A DNA stretch of 64,000 nucleotides from Mya arenaria (lineage: Eukaryota > Mollusca > Bivalvia > Myida > Myidae). Position 1 is the stretch's first letter. Each line of letters starts with the position of its first letter. Below the pieces are notes generated by a model. That model saw only the letters and a list, made by a program, of their open reading frames with translations, was not told where the DNA came from and ran no database searches. Positions 23,590 to 34,967 of the stretch are shown here, piece after piece. Where the stretch lies: contig NC_069125.1 in the NCBI RefSeq assembly GCF_026914265.1, positions 71,192,046 to 71,256,045 of the forward strand, read 5' to 3'. The position numbers and the translations under genes were made by a program.

Positions 23590-26500
23590 TCATACAAAGT
23601 CCGCGGAGTCCTTGGCAAGTTGGTTCTTCATCCCGTAGCTGAGCTCGGCGCCGCCGGTGAGAGGGATATTGATGCCGGTACAGAAAGTGGCGTCGGCGGC
23701 TAGAAACAGGCACGCCCGCCCACACTCCTCGATCGTCCCAAACCGACCCAGCAGCTGTCGAGTAAAATAGACACGCATTTCAGTCAAGCTAAAATCATCA
23801 AGCTAAATTTATTTTAAAGATTTCTATTTTTCCTAAAATACAAGTTTATGAAGTTTAGTTTGAATTAAAACAGAGTGAAATGATTTCAAATCACGCGATT
23901 GCACTAGAATGTGTTGTTTATTTCGCAGAGCTGGCATGAACTAGAGCAGCATAACGTTCGTCTTTTTATGATTATTATCATAGCTAAAATGATTGTTCAT
24001 GTGAGAAGTACAAGCAACTTTAATTCTTTGCAAGCACGCCGACATCGGGGACAGTCAGGTTAGGACAATTACTCTTCTTTCTGTCCAAAAACAGACGTTT
24101 TCTTTCCGTCCAAAAACAGACGTCTTCTTTTCGTCCAAAAACAGACGTACTAAACACCCCTTGGCTACCACAACGGATTATACCGGCTGTATCACAGATC
24201 ACATGTGTAAGTACAGAAATTCGAGCAATTTGAAAAGCTTACCTGGGCGTTTTCTCCGTTTCTGCGGCACTTCTCCGGATCTGGTGTCTTGTTAGCGCCG
24301 TCCTCCCACATCGGCGTCCACACGTTCCCGGGAGAAAACCTGCATACAGTAACAGCACTGAGTTACAGTTGTGTCATCAAGACAAATGTACGATATTCTG
24401 ATCATATTTTGTCAGTTCATTTCAATTAAATACAATGCAGCAAGTGCGTGTCGACAGAAATGATAATGAAACAACATACGTATTGACGCGTACACCGTGT
24501 ATAGATTCATCTATTGCCAGCGCTTTGGTGAGAGACGTGATACCACCCTAAAAACAGCATGTGCCGTTTTAATCAGGACAACACCGTATAAGCTGCTGAT
24601 GAAACCAAGTCGACAAGTGACGGAGTGAGGTTAGAGATTGCAAATGAGAAGACACATATGTAGAACGTTTGGAAGAATGGTTACCTTTGAGGCGACGTAG
24701 GTGCAGGATCCTGGCTGTCCGATGTCCGCCACGAGACTCGAGTCCTGAATAATACATCCCTTGGTCTGTCGCAGGTACGGCAAGGAGTACTGAACGAAAC
24801 GAAAAGAAAAACAGAATAAAGTTTCTAATTAATATAACAAATTGAATAACTTGTGTTTTGATAAAATGATCAACTATTGTATGAAAGTGTATTCATGTAC
24901 ATGGCTTTACATTTGCATTACCTTAGCAACGAGGAAGTAGCTGACGAGGTTAACGTTGAGCAGGCTCTTGAAGTCATCCGCCGAGATGTCGTCAATTCGC
25001 ATTACTGGAGGATCTGCAGGTACGGAAGTCGGGATTAATACACTGACTTCAAATGGTTTCATAATAAGTTATTATTTAATAACTAAAGACCACTTGAAAA
25101 TTTCAACTCCCTCATAAATATAGAACGTTGAAATACATACGCTGCCCGGCGTTATTTATAACACAGTCGATTCTTCCAAACTTCTTAACTGCAGTGTTTA
25201 TCAAATTCTGAAAATTCAGAAATACGACATTCAAGGTTGATTTAAGTCGTTGCGATGCTACATAGTGTGAGATTTTCACTTATATATAGTCATTACTGAA
25301 ATTCCTTAGAAACAGGTGCGGTGGTAAGAACTCGTAACATAAGCAGGGATCACAGAAAAGAAGGCCTTTTGTTTAACACATTTCATTGAACAAAAATAAT
25401 AAATAAGTAAAACACACACACACACACACACACATTGTTTGCCATGATATTGCAACGGATTAAAACGAACGCGGAGCTCAAAGACGTATCGGTTGATGCA
25501 AAAAAATTTTTTTTAATTTTAATGCATTAGAGCTATTATGTTTTACTTATTTAACTTGAATGATAAAAAAGAAATTGTCTACAGATAAAAAAGATTAGCG
25601 ATATGTTGGCGTGTTTTGACTGGTGAATTTATGGCCACTTGGCTTTTAACTGAAAAACCCAATTGCGTTTGGTTAATATTTTTGAATATGTACATAAATC
25701 TTGTGCTTTTTTGCTCTGATCATTAAAGTCAAATGAGTAAAACATAATTATGCATAATAAAACAAAAATGCATCGACCTTTATTGTGCGCCTGTGAAATA
25801 TTTATCTCCAAAAGGAACGCCGTTTATGCCTGCAAGCGTCGACAAGTGGCCATTGTTACCTTGATGTCGTCCTCACTGGTCATGTCACAGCGCACGAACA
25901 CTGCACTTCCTGGACCCTCAGCGTTCATCTGGGTTTCCAGCTCCCGCCCCTCCGCCTCTATTGTAAATAATAACACTTTATCGAACAGATGACAATGCAC
26001 TTCTACTACTACCGTCAAGACCACCACAACCACCACCACAACTTTCATTATTCTTTTATATGTTTTTATTCTTATTATATCTTATACAACAATCTGAAGA
26101 TCGTGCCAAAGATGGTGTATTTATGAGAACAAATTTCTTTGAACTTGAAGAAATGAAGCGCAAACGGGAAATCTAGCCTTAATACGTTGACTACGGGATA
26201 TCATGCCTAAATAAATCGTTTGAATAATGTGAATGGGTAATACATGACTGAATAAAGTGTATGGGGAATACATGTTTAAACAAGGTGTATGGGGAATACA
26301 TGTTTAAACCAGGTGCATGGGTAGTACATGCCTGAATAAGGTGTATGGGGAGTGCATGCTTGAATTATGTGTATGGGGAATACATGTTTAAACAAGGTGT
26401 ATGGGGAATACATGCCTGAATAAGGTGTATGGGGAGTGCATGCCTGAATAATGTGTATCATCCGAGGGAATACATGTTTAAACAAAGTGTATAGGGATTA

Positions 26501-29500
26501 CATGTTTAAACAAGGTGTATGGATAATAGATGTTTAAACAAGGTGTATGGGTAGTACATGCCTGAATAAGGTGTATGGGCAATACATGTTTAAACACGAT
26601 GTATGGGGAATACATGTTTAAACAAGGTGTATGGTGAATACATGTTTAAACAAGGAATATGGGTAGTACATGCCTGAATAAGGTGTATGGGGAGTACATG
26701 ACTGAATCAATTGTATGGGTAGTTCTTGACTGAATCAGGTGTATGGGTAGTACATGACTGAATAAGGTGTATGGGGAGTACATGACTGAACAAAGTGTAT
26801 GGGGATTACATGACTGAACAAGGTGTATGGGGATTACATGACTGAACAAGGTGTATGGGGAGTACATGACTGAATCAGGTGTATGGGGAGTACATGACTG
26901 AACAAGGTGTATGGGGAGTACATGACTGAACAAGGTGTATGGGGAGTACATGACTGAACAAGGTGTATGGGGAGTACATGACTGAACAAGGTGTATGGGG
27001 AGTACATGACTGAACAAGGTATATGGGGATTACATGACTGAACAAGGTGTATGGGGAGTACATGACTGAACAAGGTGTATGGGGAGTACATGACTGAACA
27101 AGGTGTATGGGGATTACATGACTGAACAAGGTGTATGGGGATTACATGACTGAATCCGGTGTATGGGGATTACATGACTGAACAAGGTGTATGGGGAGTA
27201 CATGACTGAACAAGGTATATGGGGAGTACATGACTGAACAAGGTTTATGGGGAGTACATGACTGAACAAGGTGTATGGGTAGTACATGACTGAACAAGGT
27301 GTATAGGGATTACATGACTGAATCCGGTGTATGGGGATTACATGACTGAACAAGGTATATGGGGAGTACATGACTGAACAAGGTGTATGGGTAGTACATG
27401 ACTGAACAAGGTTTATGGGTAGTACATGACTGAACAAGGTGTATGGGGAGTACATGACTGAACAAGGTGTATGGGGAGTACATGACTGAACAAGGTGTAT
27501 GGGGAGTACATGACTGAACAAGGTGTATGGGGAGTACATGACTGAACAAGGTTTATGGGGAGTACATGACTGAATCCGGTGTATGGGGAGTACATGACTG
27601 AATAACGTGTATAGGTAGTACATGCCTGAATAACGTGTATGGGTAGTACATGACTGAATGAGCCTGAGTTTGCGCAATACATGTTTAAACAAGGTGTATG
27701 GGGAGTACATGACTGATGAAGGTGTATGGGTAGTACATGACTGAACAAGGTGTATGGGGATTACATGACTGAACAAGGTGTATGGGGAGTACATGACTGA
27801 ACAAGGTGTATGGGGATTACATGACTGAACAAGGTGTATGGGGAGTACATGACTGAACAAGGTGTATGGGGAGTACATGACTGAACAAGGTGTATGGGGA
27901 GTACATGACTGAACAAGGTGTATGGGGAGTACATGACTGAACAAGGTGTATGGGGATTACATGACTGAACAAGGTTTATGGGTAGTACATGACTGAACAA
28001 GGTGTATGGGGATTACATGACTGAACAAGGTGTATGGGGATTACATGACTGAACAAGGTGTATGGGGAGTACATGACTGAACAAGGTGTATGGGGAGTAC
28101 ATGACTGAATAACGTGTATAGGTAGTACATGCCTGAATAACGTGTATGGATAGTACATGCCTGAATGTTTGCGCAATACATGTTTAAACAAGGTGTATGG
28201 GGAGTACATGACTGATGAAGGTGTATGGAGAATACATGTTTAAATAAGGTGTATGGGTAGAATATGACTGAATGTGGCGAATGAGGAAAAACAAGCATGA
28301 ATAAGGTGTTTATACGGGAGAATATGTCCAAGTAAGGTTAATACGTTAGAATAAGTCTTAAAATGATACCTACGTGAAAACATGCTAAATAAGGTACTAC
28401 GAGATAAAATGCCTCATGAGGTGCGTCACGGTGGAGAACCCACGTGACTTATTTGGTAAAGTGCACGGCAACAAATGTCAACAAGTCTCGATTCAGGTAA
28501 GGTTTTTAAAGATAACTTTCTTAATATTTGGAGAATTTTTGTGAAATAAAGACCATAAACCCCGCATTTAAGAGCTCTATCCACGGTAAAAAAGAACTTT
28601 CTCTAATATCTTAAAGTTTTCCTGAAAATCTTGACCAACTGATTTCTCAGAGTTGAAATCTAAGGCAATGTACACGGCTTTTGACAAATCTATCGGTTTA
28701 CTTCATGTTATCCGTAAATAATTCATACAAAAATCTTATTTTAAGCAAATTTTATTTATTTTAAAGTTTTCAGCGTGTATTGTTGAACTTCTTATAGTTA
28801 TTTCAAAGGTGAAAATGAGCTAAAACCAAATTGATAAAGTACACGGACATTTTAGGTTTGATAAAGTACATGGTCGTTTGCAACCTTCAGTGTATATACT
28901 AATTATTTCACTGAGTGGTGCTAAAACGAGTTATTATAAATATATTTATTATTTCTATTCTTAAAATTCATTATTGAACATTGTTCCATGTTTGAAAAGA
29001 CGCATTGTAATGGAGTGATAATGGAAGAATGAACGCGTGTCGCCTAAATGATGGGCTCATTTTCATGAATCATGGAAACATGTGTCATCACACTAAAATT
29101 CAGTCCCGTATTTAAACAATATACTCGCAATTGACATATAAAGGGCTTGAAGTTTTTGTAAAGGGAGTTCCACTTCTTTTTCGTATCGTATATGTAAAAC
29201 GTGTTTGTATTCATTATACATGGTAAACAGTAACACATAACTGCTTAATAACTCTTCATTTTGTCAATTTTGAGGAAGAAAAGTGTTCTTGTACTTTTAA
29301 TGTCTTCTATTGCTAGCTGATTTGAACGACTTATAATTTTGTGACATTTGTTTCATTTCAGAATATGAAGACTCCGACTTTATGCAAAGAATGCGGAATG
29401 GCATTTCAAAATAAAACAAGAGCTGTCACAGTATGTGACGAATGCCCCCGAATGTGACATTGACCTACGAACAAGGTCAGTACATGAAAAGTTGATCTTG

Positions 29501-32500
29501 CCTTTACGTGTCAAATACATATGGCAAGTTATTTTAAATTGCCTCTGAACATAAAAAAATACCACCCATACTTGACAACCTACACTGTTATGTCCTTATA
29601 TTCAGAATTCCCTTGTGAATAAACACTTAAGTGTATCTTTCACCTTAGAGGTAGGGACATGGGTCTTGCACACGACACGTTGTCTTCGTATGTGGAACAC
29701 ATGTAGCAAGTGATTTTAAAATCTGTCCATACAAGGGAAAGTAACAGCCCTGACACGACAACCTATACTCTATGTCCTTATATGCAACACTCCATTGTGA
29801 ATAAACACTAAGTGTGACCTTGACCTTTGAGGTAGGGACACGGGTCTTGCAGGCGACACGTCGTCTTGGTATGTGGAACAAAAGTGTCAAGTTTTTTTTA
29901 AACCTGTCCATACAAGGGAAAGTTACAACCCGGACACGACAACCTATACTCTATGTCCTTATATGCAGCACTCCATTGTCAGACAATGCGAATGTCCGTC
30001 GGACAGTCGGACATGTCCGGTATATTTCAATTTTGACCGACGAAACTTTTGTGTTGGTCGGTCACACTGTCCGGTGAAAAATTAAAGTCAGCACCGTTTA
30101 ATTTTCGGAAAATTTACTTTCAGTTTCTAAATAAATGTTCAGAGTTATTTTTATATCATGATTATTCAGCGTGTTAATCCGTGTTTCACTATTTGTAAAC
30201 CCCGTTTCAACATGTTTCCGTAAAAGCCGATAAAACGCGTAAGGTTCCGATTTCAGCTGGTACTCTAATACTTTTATTTTACGGAAATGTTCGGAAATTA
30301 CAAAATTCCGTTATGTAGTGGTTCCCGGCAATCGTGTTAATTTAAATATGATGATTAATAAACCGAGCTGACTTTCTTTCCGCTCTGTTTAACATTGCCA
30401 ATAACAAGAACTCTACTTTCGTTTTTGCATAAATGTGCCTGAGTTTGACTTGTAGTACAATTCGTAACATTTTATAACCCTATTGTATCTTTAATTTAAA
30501 GATGAATTAAGTGTAAGATCTAGCTGTTTCATGGGTAGACGAACCAGATATGAGTTTTTATTGGGGAGGCAAGGGAAGAAAAAAATTATGACATTTATAA
30601 GATTTTGTTTACATTATGTTTGGCCTTTTTTTGTAATTTATTATAGTACTGTAGGACAAATCTAACCAAAAGGATCTAAACCTGTTATAATGGGGAATTA
30701 CAAAACTTATTTAAAAAAGAGGCTTATTAAATCAAGGTTTAGGCTGATGTTACTGAATACTGTTTGTAACATTGCGACAGGTAAAAATTTGGTGCGACAG
30801 GTAAACTTTCAGTGTTTACCTGTCGCAATGTCCTGTGAAGAAGGAAAAGTTTTCGCGTTGTCTGCATTGTGAATAAACACTATGTGTGACCTTGACCTTT
30901 GAGGCAGGGACACGGGTCTTGCACACGACACGTCGTCTTGGTATGTGGAACACATGTGGCAAGTTATTTTAAAATCTGTCCATACACGAGAAAGTCACAG
31001 CCCGGACACGACAACCTATACTCTATGTCCTTATATGCAGCACTCCATTGTAAATAAACACTAAGTGTGACCTTGACCTTTGAGGTAGGGACACGGGTCT
31101 TGCAGGCGACACGTCGTCTTGGTATGTGGAACACATGTGGCAAGTTATTTTAAAATCTGTCCATACACGAGAAAGTTACAGCCCGGACACGACAACCTAT
31201 ACTCTATGTCCTTATATGCAGCACTCCATTGTGAATTAACACTAAGTGTGACCTTGACCTTTGAGGTAGGGACACGGGTCTTGCACGCGACACGTCGTCT
31301 TGGTATGTGGAACACATGTGGCAAGTTATTTTAAAATCTGTCCATACAAGGGAAAGTTACAGCCCGGACACGACAACCTGTACTCTATGTCCTTATCATA
31401 TATAATGCAGCACTCCATTGTGAATAAACACTAAGTGTGACCTTGACCTTTGAGGTAGGGACACGGGTCTTGCAGGCGACACGTCGTCTTGGTATGTGGT
31501 ACACATGTGGCAAGTTATTTTAAAATCTGTCCATACAAGAGAAAGTTACAGCCCGGACACGACAACCTATACTCTATGTCCTTATATGCAGCACTCCATT
31601 GTGAATAAACACTAAGTGTGACCTTGACCTTTGAGGTAGGGACACGAGTCTTGCACGCCACACGTCGTCTTGGTATGTGGAACACATGTGGCAAGTTATT
31701 TTAAAATCTGTCCATACAAGGGAAAGTTACAGAGCCGGACGGACGGTGCGATTTTAATATGCCCACCTTCGGGAGCATAAAAACAACATCTAGTAGACCA
31801 CGATAGAAGGCATTCTGGTCGATTGCCATCGTTTTTGCGGGAATGTGTTTACACAGACACAGGTTAGTTTTTAGCTTTTTTTCGCCGAGAAATAAGAATA
31901 TACTTATAGTTATACTTTTATTATGACTCCCCTCGTGTAGAGGTTAAGATTTGCCGTCGTCTGACTGTGTTTTCAACGTTCTTTAGGGGGTTGCGTTTTT
32001 CACATAATAATGTGGTCCACCATGTTTCAGTGGACAGGGTCGTTCAGATTTATGGTGCTGATTACACGATCAAACACTCATTGCGTGGCAGTTATATGGT
32101 GTTTTTTTATAAATTATATTCAAGTACTGACATTGCCAGCATTTCTCGCTAACTTGTGACAGCACATGTTTTTTTATAGGTGCAGCAATCACGAGACAAA
32201 GTTGCACGTTTGCAAATAGTGTGGCAAAACTACCCTTGCAAGACTTGAAGATACACGAAAGACGCGAATCGGCCAATTGAAGCTAACCTGTGTGTGTGGG
32301 TTCAAACTGGGTGACACGACCAATCTCAGTGACCAGATTTCTACTAGATACAGGGGTATGACACGTCACAAATGTCTACAGTGTCGCTCAGCATTCAAGT
32401 TCAAATCTGGACTCAGCAGGCACGTTAAGGCGAAACACACCTAATCAGGACACATTGAAAGATCACAATGGTCTAGTTAGAAGTGCATTCCAGTATGTTT

Positions 32501-34967
32501 CTGAGTTGAAATAACGTTTTGATGAGTTCAACATTTTATTAAGATAAATAGCAAAACGTACTGTTACCAAATGGTGCTCTTTCAAAATGTTCGTTTGTCT
32601 TACAGTACTGAAAACATTGCAGTGTAAAATTAGTATGAAAACGGATTGAGCATAAAACATTTTCACAAGGTTTAGAGATGCATTGTTGTCATTTTCCCAT
32701 TGGTGTCCTATAAACTCTTAACTGCATGTATCTTATATAATTCAGCAAGCTTTGAAACACAATTATTTTGTAATCACAATAAAGCCTTTAGTCTAGAACA
32801 TTCTAATGTCCCATGTTCAGCTCTAATCTATATGTTCAAGTCTTAGTCCTAGCCTGTAAGTTGGTAATATAGTGTGCTCTCATTCCTCCTTGCTGTTTCC
32901 CATCTTACTCGGAGCCTCCATCTTTACAATGAGTTCCTGTCTGTATTGTTCGAACGACCGCAGTTTTACTGATGTAGATCAGATAATATTTGTTCAGACT
33001 GAACCAAATAAAAGATTCAGTGTTACCTGAAAGGTATGAACAATATGCTTTAAATGTGGAAATATATATAAACTAATTGTGATGTGCCTATTTTATTGTT
33101 TTATATCACATCAAAATAGGAATATTCATGAAATTTATAATCACCACAAACAGACCGCAAACTACAGAGATGTTTTATTCGCCGTCAGTCCAGATTATAA
33201 TTTATAAGTAAAACTATCTGATTTTTGAAGAAATGTATGTATGATTCTGTATTGATCTGCATATTTAAAAGTAATCGAACTTATAATGGCAGACTTTCTC
33301 TTCAATTATTCCATAGACTATCTTTCAACTCCTCATTAAATATGATTGCTAAACATTTAGTTATTTAGGTGTGCGTTATAATGCAAAATTTATGGATACA
33401 ACTTAAATAAAAACTAAACACTATACATTCTGACTTCACGAATAGAAAATGCTTATATAACGATTAGTTTGTAAACCGCACTCTACTTTCAAACATAAAC
33501 TAAAATGACCGTGTACTTTATCATCCTAAAATGCCCGTGTACTTTATCAATTTGGTGTTAGTTCATTTTTACCTTTGAAATAACTTGAAGTTAAACAATA
33601 CACGCTGAAAACTATAAAATACATAAAACTTTCTTAAAATAAGATTTGTGTATGAATTATTTACGGATAACATGAAGTAAACCGGAAGATTTGTCAAAAG
33701 CCGTGTACTTTGCCTTAGATTTCAACTCTGAGAAATCAGTTGGTCAAGATTTTCAGGAAAACTTTAAGGATATTAGAGAAAGTTTTTTATTACCGTGGAT
33801 AGAGCTCTTAAATGCGGGGTTTATGGTCTATATTTCACAAAAATTCTCCAAATATTAAGAAAGTTATCTTTAAAAACCTTACCTGAATCAAGACTTGTTG
33901 ACATTTGTTGCCGTGCACTTTACCAAATAAGTCACGTGGGTTCTCCACCGTGTGCGTATGTGGAACATCTACATACATGCTTGAAGATATATGCCACAAT
34001 AATGTATGCAATTGATAAAAGTTGCAATTTTGAGTTGCAATTAGAATTGCATATAAGCTTGTTTCCGGTTTCAAACTTTTTGAAATATTTCGCACCTGAC
34101 CCATTAACGATAAAGACGCTTTCAAAATGGACCCATACAAAATGACGTGTTTTAGTGTTCAAATTATATATAATGACACAATTTTAGTAAAAACAACATC
34201 ACAAGAACTGTATATTTAAGCGCCTAACGAGCTGCGAAAACTTGAGCCTTGTTATCTTAATATAACCCATGGTTATATTTGCCGGTCTATTTCAAAAAGA
34301 CTTGGAAAGTCACAGCATGGACACGACCCCCGTGCATATATATTCAGCATTCCATAATGAACCACCTTTAACTAGGATCTTGACCTAAGGGGTAGAGACA
34401 GGGATCTTGCGCGTGATACGTCGTCTTTATGCCTTGCATCTCATCTGTGTAAGTGAAAACGATTCCACTGTGCAAGCAAAGTTACAGACACGAACATAAA
34501 TCGGACGGAAGGACGCAGTCCCGCGTTCGTGGGCATAAAAACATTATGTACCCTTAACTTTTTTGCAATGAAGTCGGAAACAAACATTTATCATTTCTTT
34601 CGCCTTAGCGAGGCAAATACTTTATGATGGAGTTGAGTGGTAAAATGTGATTCCATTGTAAAGCAGATGAAACTTAAACTATGATATAAATTCATCTAAT
34701 ACACATGATGTAGCCACTTACCTCCTCTTGAACAGAATACGACATTTGATCCAGCCCGAACTGAAATAGTAAGGCACTTTAAAGAAAAAAAAGGAAATTA
34801 ATAGAGTTATACTGATCTTGTTTACATAAAGAAAGTTGCATATTTACAATGGAAACGTGAATATCCATGCATCACTTACCAAACACCTCGACGCAACCAC
34901 GCCCAATTCCCTTACTGCCTCCTGTCACTATAGTAACCTTATCCTTGTAACGAAGTCCTTCCGCCAT
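23590..34967 (-). CDS. HSD17B14: 17-beta-hydroxysteroid dehydrogenase 14-like short-chain dehydrogenase
   Basis: Complete nine-exon SDR gene, 272 aa (human protein 270 aa). The family oxidises steroids and other hydroxyl substrates with NAD+ in the cytosol. Exons in transcript order: 34880-34967, 34722-34760, 25860-25957, 25141-25207, 24922-25013, 24685-24789, 24480-24547, 24243-24339, 23590-23754; phases join exactly. The start MAEGLRYKDKVTIVTGGSKGIG carries the cofactor-binding TGGSKGIG at residues 15-22. NNAG is at 93-96, the catalytic Ser at about 145-146, and YVASK puts Tyr at 159 and Lys at 163. SPGNVWTPMW follows, and CTGINIPLTGGAELSYG near the end is diagnostic of HSD17B14. Intron 2 is 8.8 kb and holds the 28-bp minisatellite and the 5.5-kb transposon; the other introns are short. 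Substrate is inferred from family only. Confidence 0.93.
24074..24148. repeat. Three tandem 26-bp units in the last HSD17B14 intron
   Basis: Three units with CCAAAAACAGACGT separated by TTTCTTTCCGT-like spacers. Short, non-coding, inside the last intron of the dehydrogenase gene. Confidence 0.7.
25412..25434. repeat. (CA)n microsatellite
   Basis: Short CA run in intron 3 of the dehydrogenase gene. Confidence 0.85.
26215..28350. repeat. 28-bp minisatellite array (about 76 units)
   Basis: Units of 28 bp, consensus GAACAAGGTGTATGGGGAGT then ACATGACT, inside intron 2 of the HSD17B14-like gene. The 5' part (26.2-26.7 kb) uses a CATGTTTAAACAAGG variant and the rest is more uniform. A composite block at about 27595-27730 recurs at about 28105-28230. 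Minus-strand frames are open for up to 276 codons because three units make 84 bp without stops; they are translations of the array (MFSHVLPIHLVQSCTPHTP and the like) and I do not call them genes. Confidence 0.95.
28422..28426. repeat. Left target-site duplication TGCGT
   Basis: Direct repeat immediately outside the left CACGGTG terminus, matched at 33953-33957. Confidence 0.7.
29415..31785. mobile_element. Tandem 180-bp repeat element (ACAAGAGCTGT ... GCATAAAAA)
   Basis: Begins ACAAGAGCTGTCACAGTATG and ends GGGAGCATAAAAACAAC. Between them are about seven units of roughly 180 bp with TGTGACCTTGACCTTTGAGG, GGGACACGGGTCTTGCA, CGACACGTCGTCTTGGTATG and CAGCCCGGACACGACAACCT. It interrupts zinc-finger exon 1 of the 5.5-kb transposon and is itself split by the 885-bp insertion. 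The same start motif appears at 59909 (septin intron), and single related units lie at 34300-34545 and 59909-60215. No coding capacity is visible. Confidence 0.8.
29980..30864. mobile_element. 885-bp DNA transposon with CAGACAA ends and 6-bp target duplication
   Basis: Inserted into one unit of the 180-bp array. CATTGT flanks it at 29974-29979 and 30865-30870, and the interrupted unit resumes exactly after it. Ends are inverted: CAGACAATGCGAA at the left and TTCGCGTTGTCTG at the right (12 of 13 match). Near the right end is a hairpin made of GCGACAGGTAAA and TTTACCTGTCGC; near the left end are GTCCGTCGGACAGTCGGACA palindromic blocks. No transposase. Superfamily not assigned. Confidence 0.75.
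33953..33957. repeat. Right target-site duplication TGCGT
   Basis: Direct repeat immediately outside the right terminus, matched at 28422-28426. Confidence 0.7.
34296..34545. mobile_element. Single unit related to the 180-bp repeat element
   Basis: Contains GGACACGACCCCCGTGC, CATTCCATAATGAACC, TAGAGACAGGGATCTTGCGC and ends CGTGGGCATAAAAAC, the same order of blocks as one unit of the 29.4-31.8 kb array. Lies in intron 2 of the dehydrogenase gene, outside the 5.5-kb transposon. Confidence 0.65.

Larger units (their letters stand above)
29362..32444 (+). pseudogene. Degenerate C2H2 zinc-finger gene inside the 5.5-kb transposon
   Basis: Three pieces of C2H2 zinc-finger coding sequence with splice-like borders. 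29362-29415 follows TTTCATTTCAG and encodes LCKECGMAFQNK (C-x2-C-G-x-A-F). About 31828-31862 encodes CHRFCGNVFTQTQ before a GTTAG donor-like site. 32180-32444 follows TTTTTTTATAG and encodes CGK, CVCG and a well-formed last finger, HKCLQCRSAFKFKSGLSRHV then KAKHT and a stop. AATAAA lies at 32778-32783. The first piece is cut by an inserted repeat and the third has an in-frame stop, so this copy is not functional as it stands. It could be a captured host exon set or a gene proper to the transposon family. Confidence 0.6.
28427..33952. mobile_element. 5.5-kb DNA transposon, CACGGTG ends, about 450-bp inverted repeats, 5-bp target duplication
   Basis: The left end (28427 to about 28880) and the right end (about 33500 to 33952) are inverted copies that look roughly 95% identical by eye. 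Both begin CACGGTGGAGAACCCACGTG. TGCGT flanks the element on both sides (28422-28426 and 33953-33957), a 5-bp target duplication. AAAGTRCACGG is repeated four times within each end (left: about 28458, 28668, 28836, 28863). The interior has C2H2 zinc-finger exons and nested insertions, and no transposase that I can recognise. CAC-first ends with a 5-bp GC-rich duplication match the Transib/RAG-like class; CACTA elements make 2-3-bp duplications. It sits in intron 2 of the dehydrogenase gene. Family placement is tentative. Confidence 0.8.

Noticed and set aside
26276-28331. Minus-strand open frames up to 276 codons as a repeat protein
   Set aside because: Translations of the 28-bp minisatellite in three frames; located inside an intron of the dehydrogenase gene.
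28427-33952. The 5.5-kb inverted-repeat element as a Polinton/Maverick
   Set aside because: The duplication is 5 bp, not 6, the ends lack the usual AG start, the size is small, and no polymerase, integrase or capsid-like sequence is recognisable.
28427-33952. The same element as a CACTA/EnSpm transposon
   Set aside because: The immediate 2-3-bp flanks do not match as a duplication (CGT against TGC), while the 5-bp TGCGT matches exactly.
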